A DNA stretch of 64,000 nucleotides from an uncultured Clostridia bacterium (lineage in GTDB: Bacteria > Bacillota > Clostridia > Oscillospirales > Ruminococcaceae), in assembly GCA_947631455.1 (NCBI GenBank), contig CANRLH010000007.1, forward strand, positions 1 to 64,000. Direction: 5' to 3'. The translations under genes were made by a program, and so were the position numbers. Under the pieces are notes generated by a model, which did no database searches, was not told the origin of the DNA, and saw only the letters and a list, made by a program, of their open reading frames with translations. Below are positions 23,069 through 32,301 of this stretch, in pieces (position 1 is the first letter of the stretch; every line of letters begins with the position of its first letter).

Positions 23069-25171
23069 ATGAAAAGAATCAAATTTACTGAAAACGGGTT
23101 GAATCTTGTGTTTGAGATAACGGACGAGGAACAGCTTTTGCTTTTGCACTTTTCTTGTCTTGAGTTTGATGAAAAAACTTTGGGAAAGCCGGAGCACAGA
23201 AAGGCTTTTCAGTTTTTGGAATTTAATGTTTCCGGGCTTGACCGACCTTATGAACGCCACGGAAACAAATATATAGTCACCGCCCCGGGATACAGAATGA
23301 AATACCGGGGAATGGAGGATTTCAGAAACGAAAAGGGCAGGGTTTTAAAAATAAACCTTTGTGATGATGAAACCGGACTTGAAACGGTAACTTACATACA
23401 GTTTTATGACGGCATAAGTGTTGCGAGATTTGTAACTCAGATAATAAATAACGGAAACGAGACCTATGGGATTGATTATATCTCCTCGTTCAACCTTTCC
23501 GGAATAGAGAAAGAGGGCGAAAGGTCACAGGATGAGAAGCTTGATATTTTTATCCCGCACAACTCGTGGTACCGTGAAATGCAGTGGCGAAGATATTCGC
23601 TGACCGATTTGGGAATAGATGAGTGCATGGAGGCGCTTGAGCAGCATTCTTCAAAGCCTATAAGGGTATCAAATGTAGGTAACTGGTCTACAAAGGAGTT
23701 TCTGCCTATGGCTGTTATCAGAAACAACGAGACCGACTCAAACCTGTTTTTCCAGATAGAAAACAATGGTTCGTGGCATTGGGAGATTGCCGACAGCGAA
23801 GGGCATTTGTATCTGAGTGTATCCGGCCCGAACGAAATATATTCACACTGGTATAAAAAACTGAAACCCGGAGAAAGCTTCGTAAGCGTTCCTGTTTCAG
23901 TAGGCTCATGTTCAGGAAAGATCGACAACGCATTTAAAGAGCTTACAAAATACCGCAGGCAGATCAGGCGCAAAAACGATGATAACGAATCCCTTGCGGT
24001 CATCTTCAACGACTATATGAACTGTCTGTGGGCATGGCCTACCGAGGAGGCCGAGTATCCTTTGATAGATGCGGCGGCAGAGGTCGGCTGCGAATATTAC
24101 TGCATAGACGCCGGCTGGTATGCGGACGGTTATTGGTGGGACAGCGTAGGAGAGTGGAAAGAGTCAAGAAAACGTTTTCCGAACGGACTCAAAAAGATAA
24201 CCGACTATATCCGTTCAAAGGGTATGGTCCCCGGAATATGGATAGAGCTTGAGGTTATGGGAATAAACTGCCCGATTGCAAATAAGGTGCCCGACGATTG
24301 GTTCTTTATAAGACACGGCAAGCGCGTTTATGACAGAAGCCGCTATCAGTTGGATTTCAGAAATCCCGAGGTCATTAAGTTTGCCGATGACACTATTGAG
24401 CGGTTGGTGACAGAGTACGGAGTGGGATATTTTAAGATAGATTATAACATCGAGCCGGGCATAGGCACGGAAAAATATGCGGATTCTTTCGGAGACGGAC
24501 TTTTAGGTCACCAGAGAGCATATATCGCGTGGCTTGATAAAACTTTTGAAAAGTATCCCGGGCTTATCATCGAAAACTGCTCTTCGGGCGGAATGAGAAT
24601 AGATTACGCTATGCTGTCGCGCTGTTCAATTCAGTCTACCTCTGACCAGGCGGACTATAAGCTTAACTGTACGATCGCAGCAAACTCACCGTCTGCGGTC
24701 ACTCCTGAACAAGCGGCTGTATGGAGCTATCCTATGAGCGGCAGAGACGAGGAAGAAGTAGTTTTCAACATGGTCAGCGCAATGCTTTTGCGCATACACC
24801 AGTCGGGGCATCTTGCAAATCTTTCGCAAGAGTGCCGAACTTTGGTAAAAGAGGGAATTTCCGTTTACAAGTCGATAAGGAACGACATAAAGAATTCGGT
24901 GCCTTTCTGGAGCCTTGGGTTTTCAACATTCAAAGATGATTTTCTTTCACTTGGACTTGACTGCGGTAATAAGGCATATATCGCGGTATGGAGAAGAGAA
25001 GGGGAAGATGAAAAGGTAATACTTCCTTTTGACTTTAATGCCATTAACGTAAAAAAGCTTTATCCTGCGTATTGTGACTGGTCTTATGAGCTTAAAGGCA
25101 ACGCATTAGAAGTCGAGCTTAAAAAGCCTTATTCTGCCCGTTTGTTTGAGATTGAAAAAGGCGATATATAA
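23069..25171 (+). CDS. Alpha-galactosidase, glycoside hydrolase family 36
   Basis: 700 residues with no signal peptide, so cytoplasmic. GH36 enzymes release terminal alpha-galactose from raffinose-family sugars and galactomannan fragments. The order is a beta-sandwich domain (1-300), a TIM barrel (about 305-620: YYCIDAGWYADG, GIWIELEVM, YQLDFRNPEV) and a C-terminal beta domain. The likely nucleophile is Asp458 in GYFKIDYN and the acid/base Asp526 in STSDQADY, within the conserved IENCSSGGMRIDYAML region. No sugar transporter gene is adjacent. Its last 66 bases overlap the end of the converging lnt gene. Alpha-N-acetylgalactosaminidase activity, also in GH36, cannot be excluded. Confidence 0.9.
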   Translation: MKRIKFTENGLNLVFEITDEEQLLLLHFSCLEFDEKTLGKPEHRKAFQFLEFNVSGLDRPYERHGNKYIVTAPGYRMKYRGMEDFRNEKGRVLKINLCDDETGLETVTYIQFYDGISVARFVTQIINNGNETYGIDYISSFNLSGIEKEGERSQDEKLDIFIPHNSWYREMQWRRYSLTDLGIDECMEALEQHSSKPIRVSNVGNWSTKEFLPMAVIRNNETDSNLFFQIENNGSWHWEIADSEGHLYLSVSGPNEIYSHWYKKLKPGESFVSVPVSVGSCSGKIDNAFKELTKYRRQIRRKNDDNESLAVIFNDYMNCLWAWPTEEAEYPLIDAAAEVGCEYYCIDAGWYADGYWWDSVGEWKESRKRFPNGLKKITDYIRSKGMVPGIWIELEVMGINCPIANKVPDDWFFIRHGKRVYDRSRYQLDFRNPEVIKFADDTIERLVTEYGVGYFKIDYNIEPGIGTEKYADSFGDGLLGHQRAYIAWLDKTFEKYPGLIIENCSSGGMRIDYAMLSRCSIQSTSDQADYKLNCTIAANSPSAVTPEQAAVWSYPMSGRDEEEVVFNMVSAMLLRIHQSGHLANLSQECRTLVKEGISVYKSIRNDIKNSVPFWSLGFSTFKDDFLSLGLDCGNKAYIAVWRREGEDEKVILPFDFNAINVKKLYPAYCDWSYELKGNALEVELKKPYSARLFEIEKGDI

Positions 25172-26605
25172 AAACAGTGCAACAAGTATCAATATCCAGG
25201 TATTGCCTAAAACAGTGTAGGGGGTTTTTCTGTTAAGTTTTAAAATCTGAGCGCTTATAACTCCGCTTTGACCTTCAGGGATCTCAGCAAGCTTTTCGCC
25301 AAATGGAGATATAACTGCGGATATGCCGGAATTTGCTGATCTTACCAGATATCGTGAGTTTTCAACGCTTCTTAAAACGGAGTGCTTAAGATGAAGCCTT
25401 TGAAGATGTGTGCCGGGAAACCACGAGTCGTTTGTCGGCACTGCTATTATTTCGCCGCCCTGTTTTACTTGCTTTCTTATCACCTTTGGGTAGATGCTCT
25501 CAATACAGATGGCGGCCGCGATCGTGGCGTTTTCTGCATACAGCGGGGATATGCTTTGTGCAGAGGACAGGCTGTCGGTTCCATCAAAAAGCTTATCGCC
25601 AAACAGCGAGAACTCTCCGAAGGGAACGAGTATGCGCTTTAAATAAACGGCGGTTTTGTCATCGGTAAAGGAACAGTATGCGTTATAGCTTCTGTTATTT
25701 TCGTGATAAAAAATTCCGCTTACTATCTCAGCACCGGTGCTTTTTAAAGCCTCATTTATGTCTCCGGTCACCTGACTATCTCCCAGTGAATAGGTTATGG
25801 CCGTTTCCGGCAGAAATATCATATCGGCATTTTTTATGCCTTCGATCAAAGTCTTATAATCTGACAGGGGCGACGAACTTTGGTGAGACCATTTTGCAAG
25901 ACCTGATTTGTTTATCTGTGCGACAGATACGTTTAAGCTTTCGCCAAAGGATTTGTAAGAGTTTATTCTTATAACTCCGAAAATAGTGTTAAAAAGAAAT
26001 ATAAGTATTATCAAAACGGCGGAGGTAAGAGATTTCATACTGATAAGGCGTGAGGACAGAATAGATACAAAAAGCGCGTTTATAATAACCGTAATAAGTG
26101 TTAAAAACAAAGAACCCAGCAGAGAAGCGCTTTGCAAAAACGGCGTCAATCCTACAAGCGAAAGAGAGACGGTAACTATCGGAACGCCGACGGGAAGCAT
26201 AAGACCTACAAAGAACTCGCCTAAGGTAAACATCGCAGCATAGCAGATAGCGTCAAAAATTCTGTGTTTAGAAAAGCGGTACATAACAATAGTCGGCAGC
26301 ATATGGATAGCCGCAGTTAAAAGCGCGGTTATCGCAGTCGCGAGAAATGATACTATCGTTCCAATGACTTCAGGAAGATAAATAAGCTCTGAAAGCTTTA
26401 AAAGAAAACTGAACGATAAAAAGTAATATATAACGAAAAACAGCGAGGATATTTTAATATATGAAAACAGACCTGTCGATCTGCTGAGCGAATATAAAAA
26501 CGGGATCAATGCGATAAAGCTTATGATCGGACAGGTAAATACGCACGTAATGAAGAAAAGTATGACTGCCGATAAAGCGGCCGAAGAATAAAGCTTAATG
26601 TTCAT
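25106..26605 (-). CDS. lnt: Apolipoprotein N-acyltransferase
   Basis: 499 residues. Lnt adds the third acyl chain to the N-terminal cysteine of lipoproteins. The N-terminal half is several membrane helices; the C-terminal half is a carbon-nitrogen hydrolase domain with the triad Glu (FLPETA), Lys (YLKRILVPFGEF) and Cys (AAICIESIYP), then a final membrane helix (WILILVALFLYIAFF). The ATG at 26605 is preferred to a TTG at 26641. The last 66 bases run antisense through the end of the GH36 gene. It is divergent from cca. Lnt is best known in Gram-negatives and Actinobacteria. Confidence 0.88.
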   Translation of the reverse strand: MNIKLYSSAALSAVILFFITCVFTCPIISFIALIPFLYSLSRSTGLFSYIKISSLFFVIYYFLSFSFLLKLSELIYLPEVIGTIVSFLATAITALLTAAIHMLPTIVMYRFSKHRIFDAICYAAMFTLGEFFVGLMLPVGVPIVTVSLSLVGLTPFLQSASLLGSLFLTLITVIINALFVSILSSRLISMKSLTSAVLIILIFLFNTIFGVIRINSYKSFGESLNVSVAQINKSGLAKWSHQSSSPLSDYKTLIEGIKNADMIFLPETAITYSLGDSQVTGDINEALKSTGAEIVSGIFYHENNRSYNAYCSFTDDKTAVYLKRILVPFGEFSLFGDKLFDGTDSLSSAQSISPLYAENATIAAAICIESIYPKVIRKQVKQGGEIIAVPTNDSWFPGTHLQRLHLKHSVLRSVENSRYLVRSANSGISAVISPFGEKLAEIPEGQSGVISAQILKLNRKTPYTVLGNTWILILVALFLYIAFFNLKQTGRIRLFKLDF

Positions 26606-26655
26606 GAAGATAGTTTTTCCAAAGTAAAAAAATAAATTCAAGGTGTTGTGAGAAA

Positions 26656-27987
26656 ATGAAGATCATTCTATCCGATGAAGCCAAAAAGGCAATAGGAATG
26701 CTACGTAAAAACGGTTTTTGTGCATACGCGGTCGGCGGCTGTGTGAGAGATTTGATTTTAGGTACCTATCCTAAGGATTGGGACATCACGACTGATGCTT
26801 GTCCCGACATGATCAAGGCGGTATTTTCAGGATATAAAACCCTTGACACTGGGATACGCCACGGAACCGTCACGGTGTTTATAAACGGTGTATCTATTGA
26901 GATAACGACATACCGGCAGGAGGATGAATATATTCTGCACCGCTCTCCCGAAAGTGTGCGGTTTGTTAAAACCATTGAAGATGATCTTGAGCGGCGGGAT
27001 TTTACGATAAACGCTCTTTGCTTTGACGGGGAAAGGATAGTGGATCTTTTCGGTGGCACGGAGGATATAAAAAACGGTGTTATTAGGGCCGTGGGAAAGC
27101 CGGACGAACGGTTTTGTGAGGACGCTTTGAGAATTATGCGCGCGCTCAGGTTTTGCTCGTGCCTTGGTTTTGAGATGGAAAAAGAAACGGAAAAAAGCAT
27201 TTTTAAAAATCGTTGGCTGTTAAGATATATCTCCCGTGAAAGGATAAGAGACGAACTTTTTAAAATACTTACAGGGAAATTTTCAGAGAGGGTGCTTATA
27301 AAATATAAGGATATAATCGCAGTCGCCGTTCCTGAGATACGTCAGATGTTCGGCGTTTTGCAAAATACTCCTCATCATATGTACGATGTTTACACGCACA
27401 CGGTAAAGAGCATATCGAATATTGATAAAAATCCGCTTTTGAGGCTGACCATGCTTTTTCATGACATAGGAAAGCCATCTGTAATGCGCATTGACAGATA
27501 CGGCATAGCTCATTTTAAAACTCACCCGAATGAAAGTGTAAAAATTGCAAGCAGGGCTTTTTCGTCTCTGCGCCTTTCAAATGAAGATGCCAAATATGCA
27601 CTTTGCCTAATTGAGGAGCACGACAACAGAGTTGAAAAAAGCGAAAAAGCAATGCGCTTACTTCTTAAAAAGCACGGTTATGACAAGGAATTTTTTAAAG
27701 ATTATATGAAAGTCAGATTTGCGGATACTCTGGCGCAGTCTGAGTATATGAGAGAGGAAAAACTTGCCGCTCTTTATGATCTCAAAGAACGCGGTGAGGA
27801 GTTTTTAAATTCAGAGCGTGCAGTTGATCGTGCAGACCTTGAAATAAACGGAAACGACCTTTTATCACTGGGCTTTGCCGGAAAAGAGATAGGAAAAATG
27901 CTTGATGAAATGACAGTAAAAATTTCAGAATGTAAGCTTAAAAACAAACGTGAGGAGCTAATAAGATTTGCAAAGACAAAAAAATAA
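26656..27987 (+). CDS. cca: CCA tRNA nucleotidyltransferase
   Basis: 443 residues. It adds or repairs the CCA end of tRNAs without a template. The class II head domain shows YAVGGCVRDLILG and the metal-binding KDWDITT; the neck has RRDFTINALCFD and EDALRIMRALRF. The C-terminal half carries an HD domain (LTMLFHDIGKP, SLRLS..DA) as in Firmicute enzymes with phosphatase-like HD regions. The ATG follows a GGTG site closely and lies 50 bases from the divergent lnt start. VanZ follows, overlapping by 20 bases. Confidence 0.94.
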   Translation: MKIILSDEAKKAIGMLRKNGFCAYAVGGCVRDLILGTYPKDWDITTDACPDMIKAVFSGYKTLDTGIRHGTVTVFINGVSIEITTYRQEDEYILHRSPESVRFVKTIEDDLERRDFTINALCFDGERIVDLFGGTEDIKNGVIRAVGKPDERFCEDALRIMRALRFCSCLGFEMEKETEKSIFKNRWLLRYISRERIRDELFKILTGKFSERVLIKYKDIIAVAVPEIRQMFGVLQNTPHHMYDVYTHTVKSISNIDKNPLLRLTMLFHDIGKPSVMRIDRYGIAHFKTHPNESVKIASRAFSSLRLSNEDAKYALCLIEEHDNRVEKSEKAMRLLLKKHGYDKEFFKDYMKVRFADTLAQSEYMREEKLAALYDLKERGEEFLNSERAVDRADLEINGNDLLSLGFAGKEIGKMLDEMTVKISECKLKNKREELIRFAKTKK

Positions 27988-28483
27988 AAAACATATCATA
28001 GCAAATATAATCATCTGGATATTAACAGCAGTGTGGCTTGCGGTGATTTTTATATTTTCGTCATATCCTGAGGACGAATCAAACAGACAGACTCTGCTGG
28101 TTATAGACGCCTTAAACACGCTTTTTGGGCTTAATTTGTCATCGGGAGAGCTTGTTGAAAACTTCGGATTTTTGGAAAGTATTGATTTCTTTGTAAGAAA
28201 ATCCGCACATTTTATCGAGTATTTCATTCTCGGCGTATTATGCTTTATGTCTTTTAGAGATTTAAGGGTCTTATTTAAAAGACAAAGAGCCTCACAAGCA
28301 GTGATTGCGGTGTTGTTTTGTGCAATTTACGCTGTCAGCGATGAAATACACCAGCTTTTTGTAAAAGGAAGATATGGATGTGTGCGTGATGTTTTTATAG
28401 ATACCTGCGGAAGCGTTATCGCGGTGCTGATATGTCTGTTGGTTGTTTGGACAGCGAAAAAATGTCGCCGAAAAATACATTAA
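27968..28483 (+). CDS. VanZ family membrane protein
   Basis: 171 residues from a TTG inside the end of cca. Four predicted membrane helices and the VanZ signatures FIFSSYP, RKSAHFIEYFILGVL and YAVSDEIHQLFVKGR..DVFIDTCG are present. VanZ proteins are linked to teicoplanin resistance in one operon, but most chromosomal members have unknown envelope functions. The overlap with cca suggests coupled translation. No glycopeptide-resistance genes are near, so resistance should not be inferred. Confidence 0.88.
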   Translation: MQRQKNKKHIIANIIIWILTAVWLAVIFIFSSYPEDESNRQTLLVIDALNTLFGLNLSSGELVENFGFLESIDFFVRKSAHFIEYFILGVLCFMSFRDLRVLFKRQRASQAVIAVLFCAIYAVSDEIHQLFVKGRYGCVRDVFIDTCGSVIAVLICLLVVWTAKKCRRKIH

Positions 28484-28557
28484 ATTAAACAAAGAGTTGC
28501 GTTTTTTGGGCAAAACGGAGAATAGCCGAAATGCGAGTACCAAAAAGCGATTATGTG

Positions 28558-28586
28558 TTGATAAAAAGTGGAAAATATTGTATAAT
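28558..28586 (+). promoter_or_regulatory. Promoter of adhE
   Basis: TTGATA (28558-28563), 17 bases, TATAAT (28581-28586), giving an untranslated leader of about 140 bases. The leader has a GCGGCT direct repeat near 28630-28650. No clear Rex palindrome (TTGTGAA-N4-TTCACAA) was found. Confidence 0.7.
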
Positions 28587-28735
28587 GTAATAGTATCATA
28601 AATAATTGCGTGTTTTTTACGACGCTTTAAAAGCGGCTGAGAAGCGGCTTAAATGATAAAATGTGATTTTTTGGCAAAGATAATGTTAAACGGGTAATAA
28701 ACAAACATTGCTTATTATGAATAGGAGAGATTAAG

Positions 28736-31357
28736 ATGAGTAACAAAAATGAATCTGCTGAAAAGACCTATGAGGTGGTTGATAGCGTTAACGCACTTGA
28801 AGCCAAGCTTGCCGAGCTTCGACGGGCACAGAGGGAGTTTGCAACCTTTTCTCAGGAAAAGGTCGATGAGATTTTTAAGGCAGCGGCTATTGCTGCGAAT
28901 AAACAGAGAATTCCTCTTGCAAAGCAGGCTGTTGAGGAAACCGGCATGGGAGTTGTTGAGGACAAGGTCATCAAAAATAACTACGCAGCAGAGCATATTT
29001 ACAATGCTTTTAAGAATACAAAGACCTGCGGGATCATAGAGAGGGACGAGGAGTTCGGAACCATAAAGATAGCGGAGCCTATCGGTGTTATCGCTGCGGT
29101 CATTCCTACTACAAACCCCACCTCTACGGCGATATTCAAGACTCTTATCGCTCTTAAGACCAGAAACGCTATAATCATATCTCCCCACCCGAGAGCAAAG
29201 CAGTGCACCATAGCCGCAGCTAAGGTTGTGCTTGATGCGGCTGTAAAAGCAGGCGCTCCTGAGGGGATAATCGCATGGATAGATGTTCCATCTCTTGAGC
29301 TTACCAACACCGTTATGAAGGAGGCGGACATAATCCTTGCAACGGGAGGCCCGGGAATGGTAAAGGCTGCTTATTCAAGCGGAAAGCCTGCATTAGGAGT
29401 AGGCGCGGGAAACACTCCTGCCGTTATAGATGATTCCGCTGATATAAAGCTTGCGGTAAACTCTATAATTCATTCAAAGACATTTGACAATGGAATGATA
29501 TGCGCGTCTGAGCAGTCAGTCATTGTACTAAAGGATATTTACTCGGCGGTTAAGGCTGAGTTTAAGGCGAGAGGCTGTTACTTCCTTACAAAGGCTGAGA
29601 CCGATAAGGTGAGAAAGACGATGATAATAAACGGCTCTCTTAACGCAAAGATAGTAGGACAATCAGCCGCGAAAATCGCAGAGCTTTCTGGCGTTGAGGT
29701 AGACCCCGAGACAAAGATACTCATAGGAGAGGTAACCTCTGTTGACATCTCTGAAGAATTTGCGCATGAAAAGCTTTCTCCGGTGCTGGCAATGTATAAG
29801 GCAAAGGATTTTGAGGACGCAATGCAGAAAGCTGACAGGCTGGTTCAGGACGGCGGCTTCGGACATACCTCTTCGTTATACTGCAACGCGGTTACACAGA
29901 AAGAGAAAATTGACAGATTCGCCCTTAAGATGAAGACCTGCCGAATACTTGTAAACACGCCTTCATCTCACGGAGGAATCGGCGATCTTTATAACTTCAA
30001 TCTTGCTCCTTCGCTTACGCTTGGCTGCGGCTCGTGGGGCGGAAACTCAGTTTCAGAAAATGTGGGAGTCAAGCACCTGCTCAATACAAAGATAGTTGCC
30101 GAGAGGAGAGAGAATATGCTTTGGTTCAGAACGCCTGAAAAGGTATACTTTAAAAAGGGCTGTATGCCTGTTGCTCTTGACGAGATTAAAAATGTTCTCG
30201 GCAAAAAGAGAGTGTTTATTGTAACGGACTCTTTCCTCTATAAAAACGGATATACAAAGCCGGTCGAGGATAAGCTTAACTCGATGGGAATTGTTCATAC
30301 AACATTTTCAAACGTACAGCCCGATCCGACTCTTGCAAATGCAACTGAGGGAGCAAAAGCCATGGCGGCATTTGAGCCGGATTGCATCATAGCAATGGGC
30401 GGAGGTTCTGCTATGGATGCTGGAAAGATAATGTGGGTTTTATATGAGCATCCGGATGCTGATTTTATGGATATGGCAATGAGATTCATCGATATCCGCA
30501 AGAGAGTTTACACTTTCCCTAAAATGGGTGAAAAGGCTTACTTTATTGCAATTCCAACCTCCTCTGGAACTGGTTCTGAGGTTACTCCGTTCGCGGTAAT
30601 TACGGACGAAAAAACAGGTACAAAGTATCCTCTTGCCGACTATCAGCTTCTTCCTAACATGGCGATCATCGACACCGACAACATGATGAGCGCTCCTAAG
30701 GGGCTTACATCCGCTTCGGGAATAGACGCGCTTACCCACGCTCTTGAGGCTTACGCTTCGGTTATGGCGACCGACTATACCGACGGACTTGCGCTCAAGG
30801 CGATAAAGAACATCTTCACTTATCTGCCGATAGCGTATGAGGACGGCTCTGACGTGACAGCAAGAGAAAAGATGGCGGATGCTTCTACTATGGCGGGTAT
30901 GGCGTTTGCGAATGCTTTTCTGGGTGTTTGTCATTCTATGGCGCACAAGCTGGGCTCATATCATCACCTGCCGCACGGAGTTGCAAACGCTCTGCTTATT
31001 ACAGAGGTTATGCGGTTCAACGTGGCTGCGGCTCCTAGGAAAATGGGTACCTTTTCTCAGTATCAGTATCCGCACGCTCTTGAAAGATATGCCGAGTGCG
31101 CGCACTTTATCGGCATTTGCGGAAAGGACGACGAGGAGACGCTTGAGAGATTTATCAAGGCTATTGAGGAGCTTAAGGATAAGGTCGGCATAAAGAAGAC
31201 GATAAAAGATTACGGCGTTGACGAAAAATACTTCCTTGATACTCTTGACAACATGGTCGAGGACGCTTTTGATGACCAGTGCACAGGCGCTAACCCGAGA
31301 TATCCTCTTATGAAGGAGATCAAGGATATGTACCTTAAGGCTTATTACGGAAAGTAA
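28736..31357 (+). CDS. adhE: Bifunctional acetaldehyde-CoA / alcohol dehydrogenase AdhE
   Basis: 873 residues. It reduces acetyl-CoA to acetaldehyde and then ethanol with two NADH, reoxidising fermentation electrons. The N-terminal aldehyde dehydrogenase half (about 15-440) has PTTNPTSTAIFKTL, GVGAGNTPAVID and the catalytic Cys in GMICASEQS. A linker leads to the iron-dependent alcohol dehydrogenase half (about 460-870) with GGGSAMDAGK, SGTGSEVTPF and the metal-binding histidines of HSMAHKLG and HHLPHG. Full length with all key motifs. An APH-type kinase gene follows after 30 bases and may share the transcript. Confidence 0.97.
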   Translation: MSNKNESAEKTYEVVDSVNALEAKLAELRRAQREFATFSQEKVDEIFKAAAIAANKQRIPLAKQAVEETGMGVVEDKVIKNNYAAEHIYNAFKNTKTCGIIERDEEFGTIKIAEPIGVIAAVIPTTNPTSTAIFKTLIALKTRNAIIISPHPRAKQCTIAAAKVVLDAAVKAGAPEGIIAWIDVPSLELTNTVMKEADIILATGGPGMVKAAYSSGKPALGVGAGNTPAVIDDSADIKLAVNSIIHSKTFDNGMICASEQSVIVLKDIYSAVKAEFKARGCYFLTKAETDKVRKTMIINGSLNAKIVGQSAAKIAELSGVEVDPETKILIGEVTSVDISEEFAHEKLSPVLAMYKAKDFEDAMQKADRLVQDGGFGHTSSLYCNAVTQKEKIDRFALKMKTCRILVNTPSSHGGIGDLYNFNLAPSLTLGCGSWGGNSVSENVGVKHLLNTKIVAERRENMLWFRTPEKVYFKKGCMPVALDEIKNVLGKKRVFIVTDSFLYKNGYTKPVEDKLNSMGIVHTTFSNVQPDPTLANATEGAKAMAAFEPDCIIAMGGGSAMDAGKIMWVLYEHPDADFMDMAMRFIDIRKRVYTFPKMGEKAYFIAIPTSSGTGSEVTPFAVITDEKTGTKYPLADYQLLPNMAIIDTDNMMSAPKGLTSASGIDALTHALEAYASVMATDYTDGLALKAIKNIFTYLPIAYEDGSDVTAREKMADASTMAGMAFANAFLGVCHSMAHKLGSYHHLPHGVANALLITEVMRFNVAAAPRKMGTFSQYQYPHALERYAECAHFIGICGKDDEETLERFIKAIEELKDKVGIKKTIKDYGVDEKYFLDTLDNMVEDAFDDQCTGANPRYPLMKEIKDMYLKAYYGK

Positions 31358-31387
31358 TTCATATTTATATAAAAGGAGGATACGGTT

Positions 31388-32137
31388 ATGGAGTTTGAAA
31401 AGGTATTGGCTGAAAGAGAAAATAAGACTATCTATAAGGATAAGAATACCACAGTCAAGGTCTTTAACGAGGAATATAAAAAGTACGACATTCTGAACGA
31501 GGCACTTAACACCGCCAGAATAGAGGAAACAGGTCTTAATATACCTAAGGTTCTGGAGGTCAAAAAAATCGAGGGTAAATGGGCTATTGTTTTGGAGTAC
31601 GTTGAGGGGAAAACGCTCGCTAAGCTTATGGAGGAAAATCCTGAGAAAATCGACGAGTATCTTGAGATGTTCGTTGATCTTCAGCTTGAAGTTCAGTCTA
31701 AAACCTGCTTTAACTTAAATAAGCTAAAGGATAAAATGCAGTCTAAAATATCTCAGACAGATCTCGATGCTACCACAAGATATGAGCTCCATACCCGACT
31801 TGACGCTATGCCGAAGCATAATAAAGTATGCCACGGAGACTTTAATCCATCAAACATCATCGTTTCTGACGACGGCGAAATGCACATTCTCGACTGGTCT
31901 CACGCTACGCAGGGAAATGCCTCTGCTGATGCCGCAAGGACCTATCTTCTGTTTGTGTTGAGCGGTCAGACTGAGCTTGCAAATAAGTATCTTGACCTCT
32001 TTTGCAAAAAGAGCGACACCGCAAAGCAGTATGTTCAGCAGTGGATGCCTATTGTTGCCGCATCCCAGTCGGTCAAGGGAAATCCCGAAGAAAGAGAGCT
32101 TTTATTAAGCTGGGTAAATGTAGTGGATTATGAGTAA
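31388..32137 (+). CDS. Aminoglycoside phosphotransferase-family small-molecule kinase
   Basis: 249 residues of protein kinase-like fold. The catalytic loop is CHGDFNPSNII (HxDxxxxN) and the metal-binding motif is HILDWSHA. An N-terminal ATP-binding beta-sheet ends in VLEYVEGKTLAKLM. The family covers aminoglycoside, choline, homoserine and fructosamine kinases; the substrate cannot be read from sequence, and resistance should not be assumed. GGAGGATACGGTT precedes the ATG, 30 bases after adhE, and a terminator follows at 32158. Confidence 0.85.
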   Translation: MEFEKVLAERENKTIYKDKNTTVKVFNEEYKKYDILNEALNTARIEETGLNIPKVLEVKKIEGKWAIVLEYVEGKTLAKLMEENPEKIDEYLEMFVDLQLEVQSKTCFNLNKLKDKMQSKISQTDLDATTRYELHTRLDAMPKHNKVCHGDFNPSNIIVSDDGEMHILDWSHATQGNASADAARTYLLFVLSGQTELANKYLDLFCKKSDTAKQYVQQWMPIVAASQSVKGNPEERELLLSWVNVVDYE

Positions 32138-32157
32138 AAGTTTATGTAAATGTATTT

Positions 32158-32185
32158 AAAGCGGATTTTTCAGTCCGCTTTTTAT
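32158..32185 (+). terminator. Intrinsic terminator after the adhE-kinase unit
   Basis: 8-bp stem AAAGCGGA / TCCGCTTT with an 8-base loop followed by TTATT. Confidence 0.85.
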
Positions 32186-32222
32186 TATTCCCAAAAAACT
32201 GTTTTAAGGGCATGGATAGCGG

Positions 32223-32251
32223 TTGACACAATATACAAAAAGTGATATAAT
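32223..32251 (+). promoter_or_regulatory. Consensus promoter of the DUF4867-isomerase operon
   Basis: TTGACA (32223-32228), exactly 17 bases, TATAAT (32246-32251): a perfect sigmaA match. Start codon at 32302 after GGAGG. Confidence 0.85.
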
Positions 32252-32301
32252 CAACTTGTAAGTTTTAGATGATTTAACATTTTGTTACGGAGGTATAAAG
32301 C

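Noticed and set aside
28587..28735. Rex operator in front of adhE
   Set aside because: Expected for redox control of adhE, but no TTGTGAA-N4-TTCACAA-like palindrome was found in the leader.
31388..32137. Calling the APH-family gene an antibiotic-resistance determinant
   Set aside because: Only general kinase-fold motifs are visible and the context is metabolic (adhE), so resistance is unsupported.
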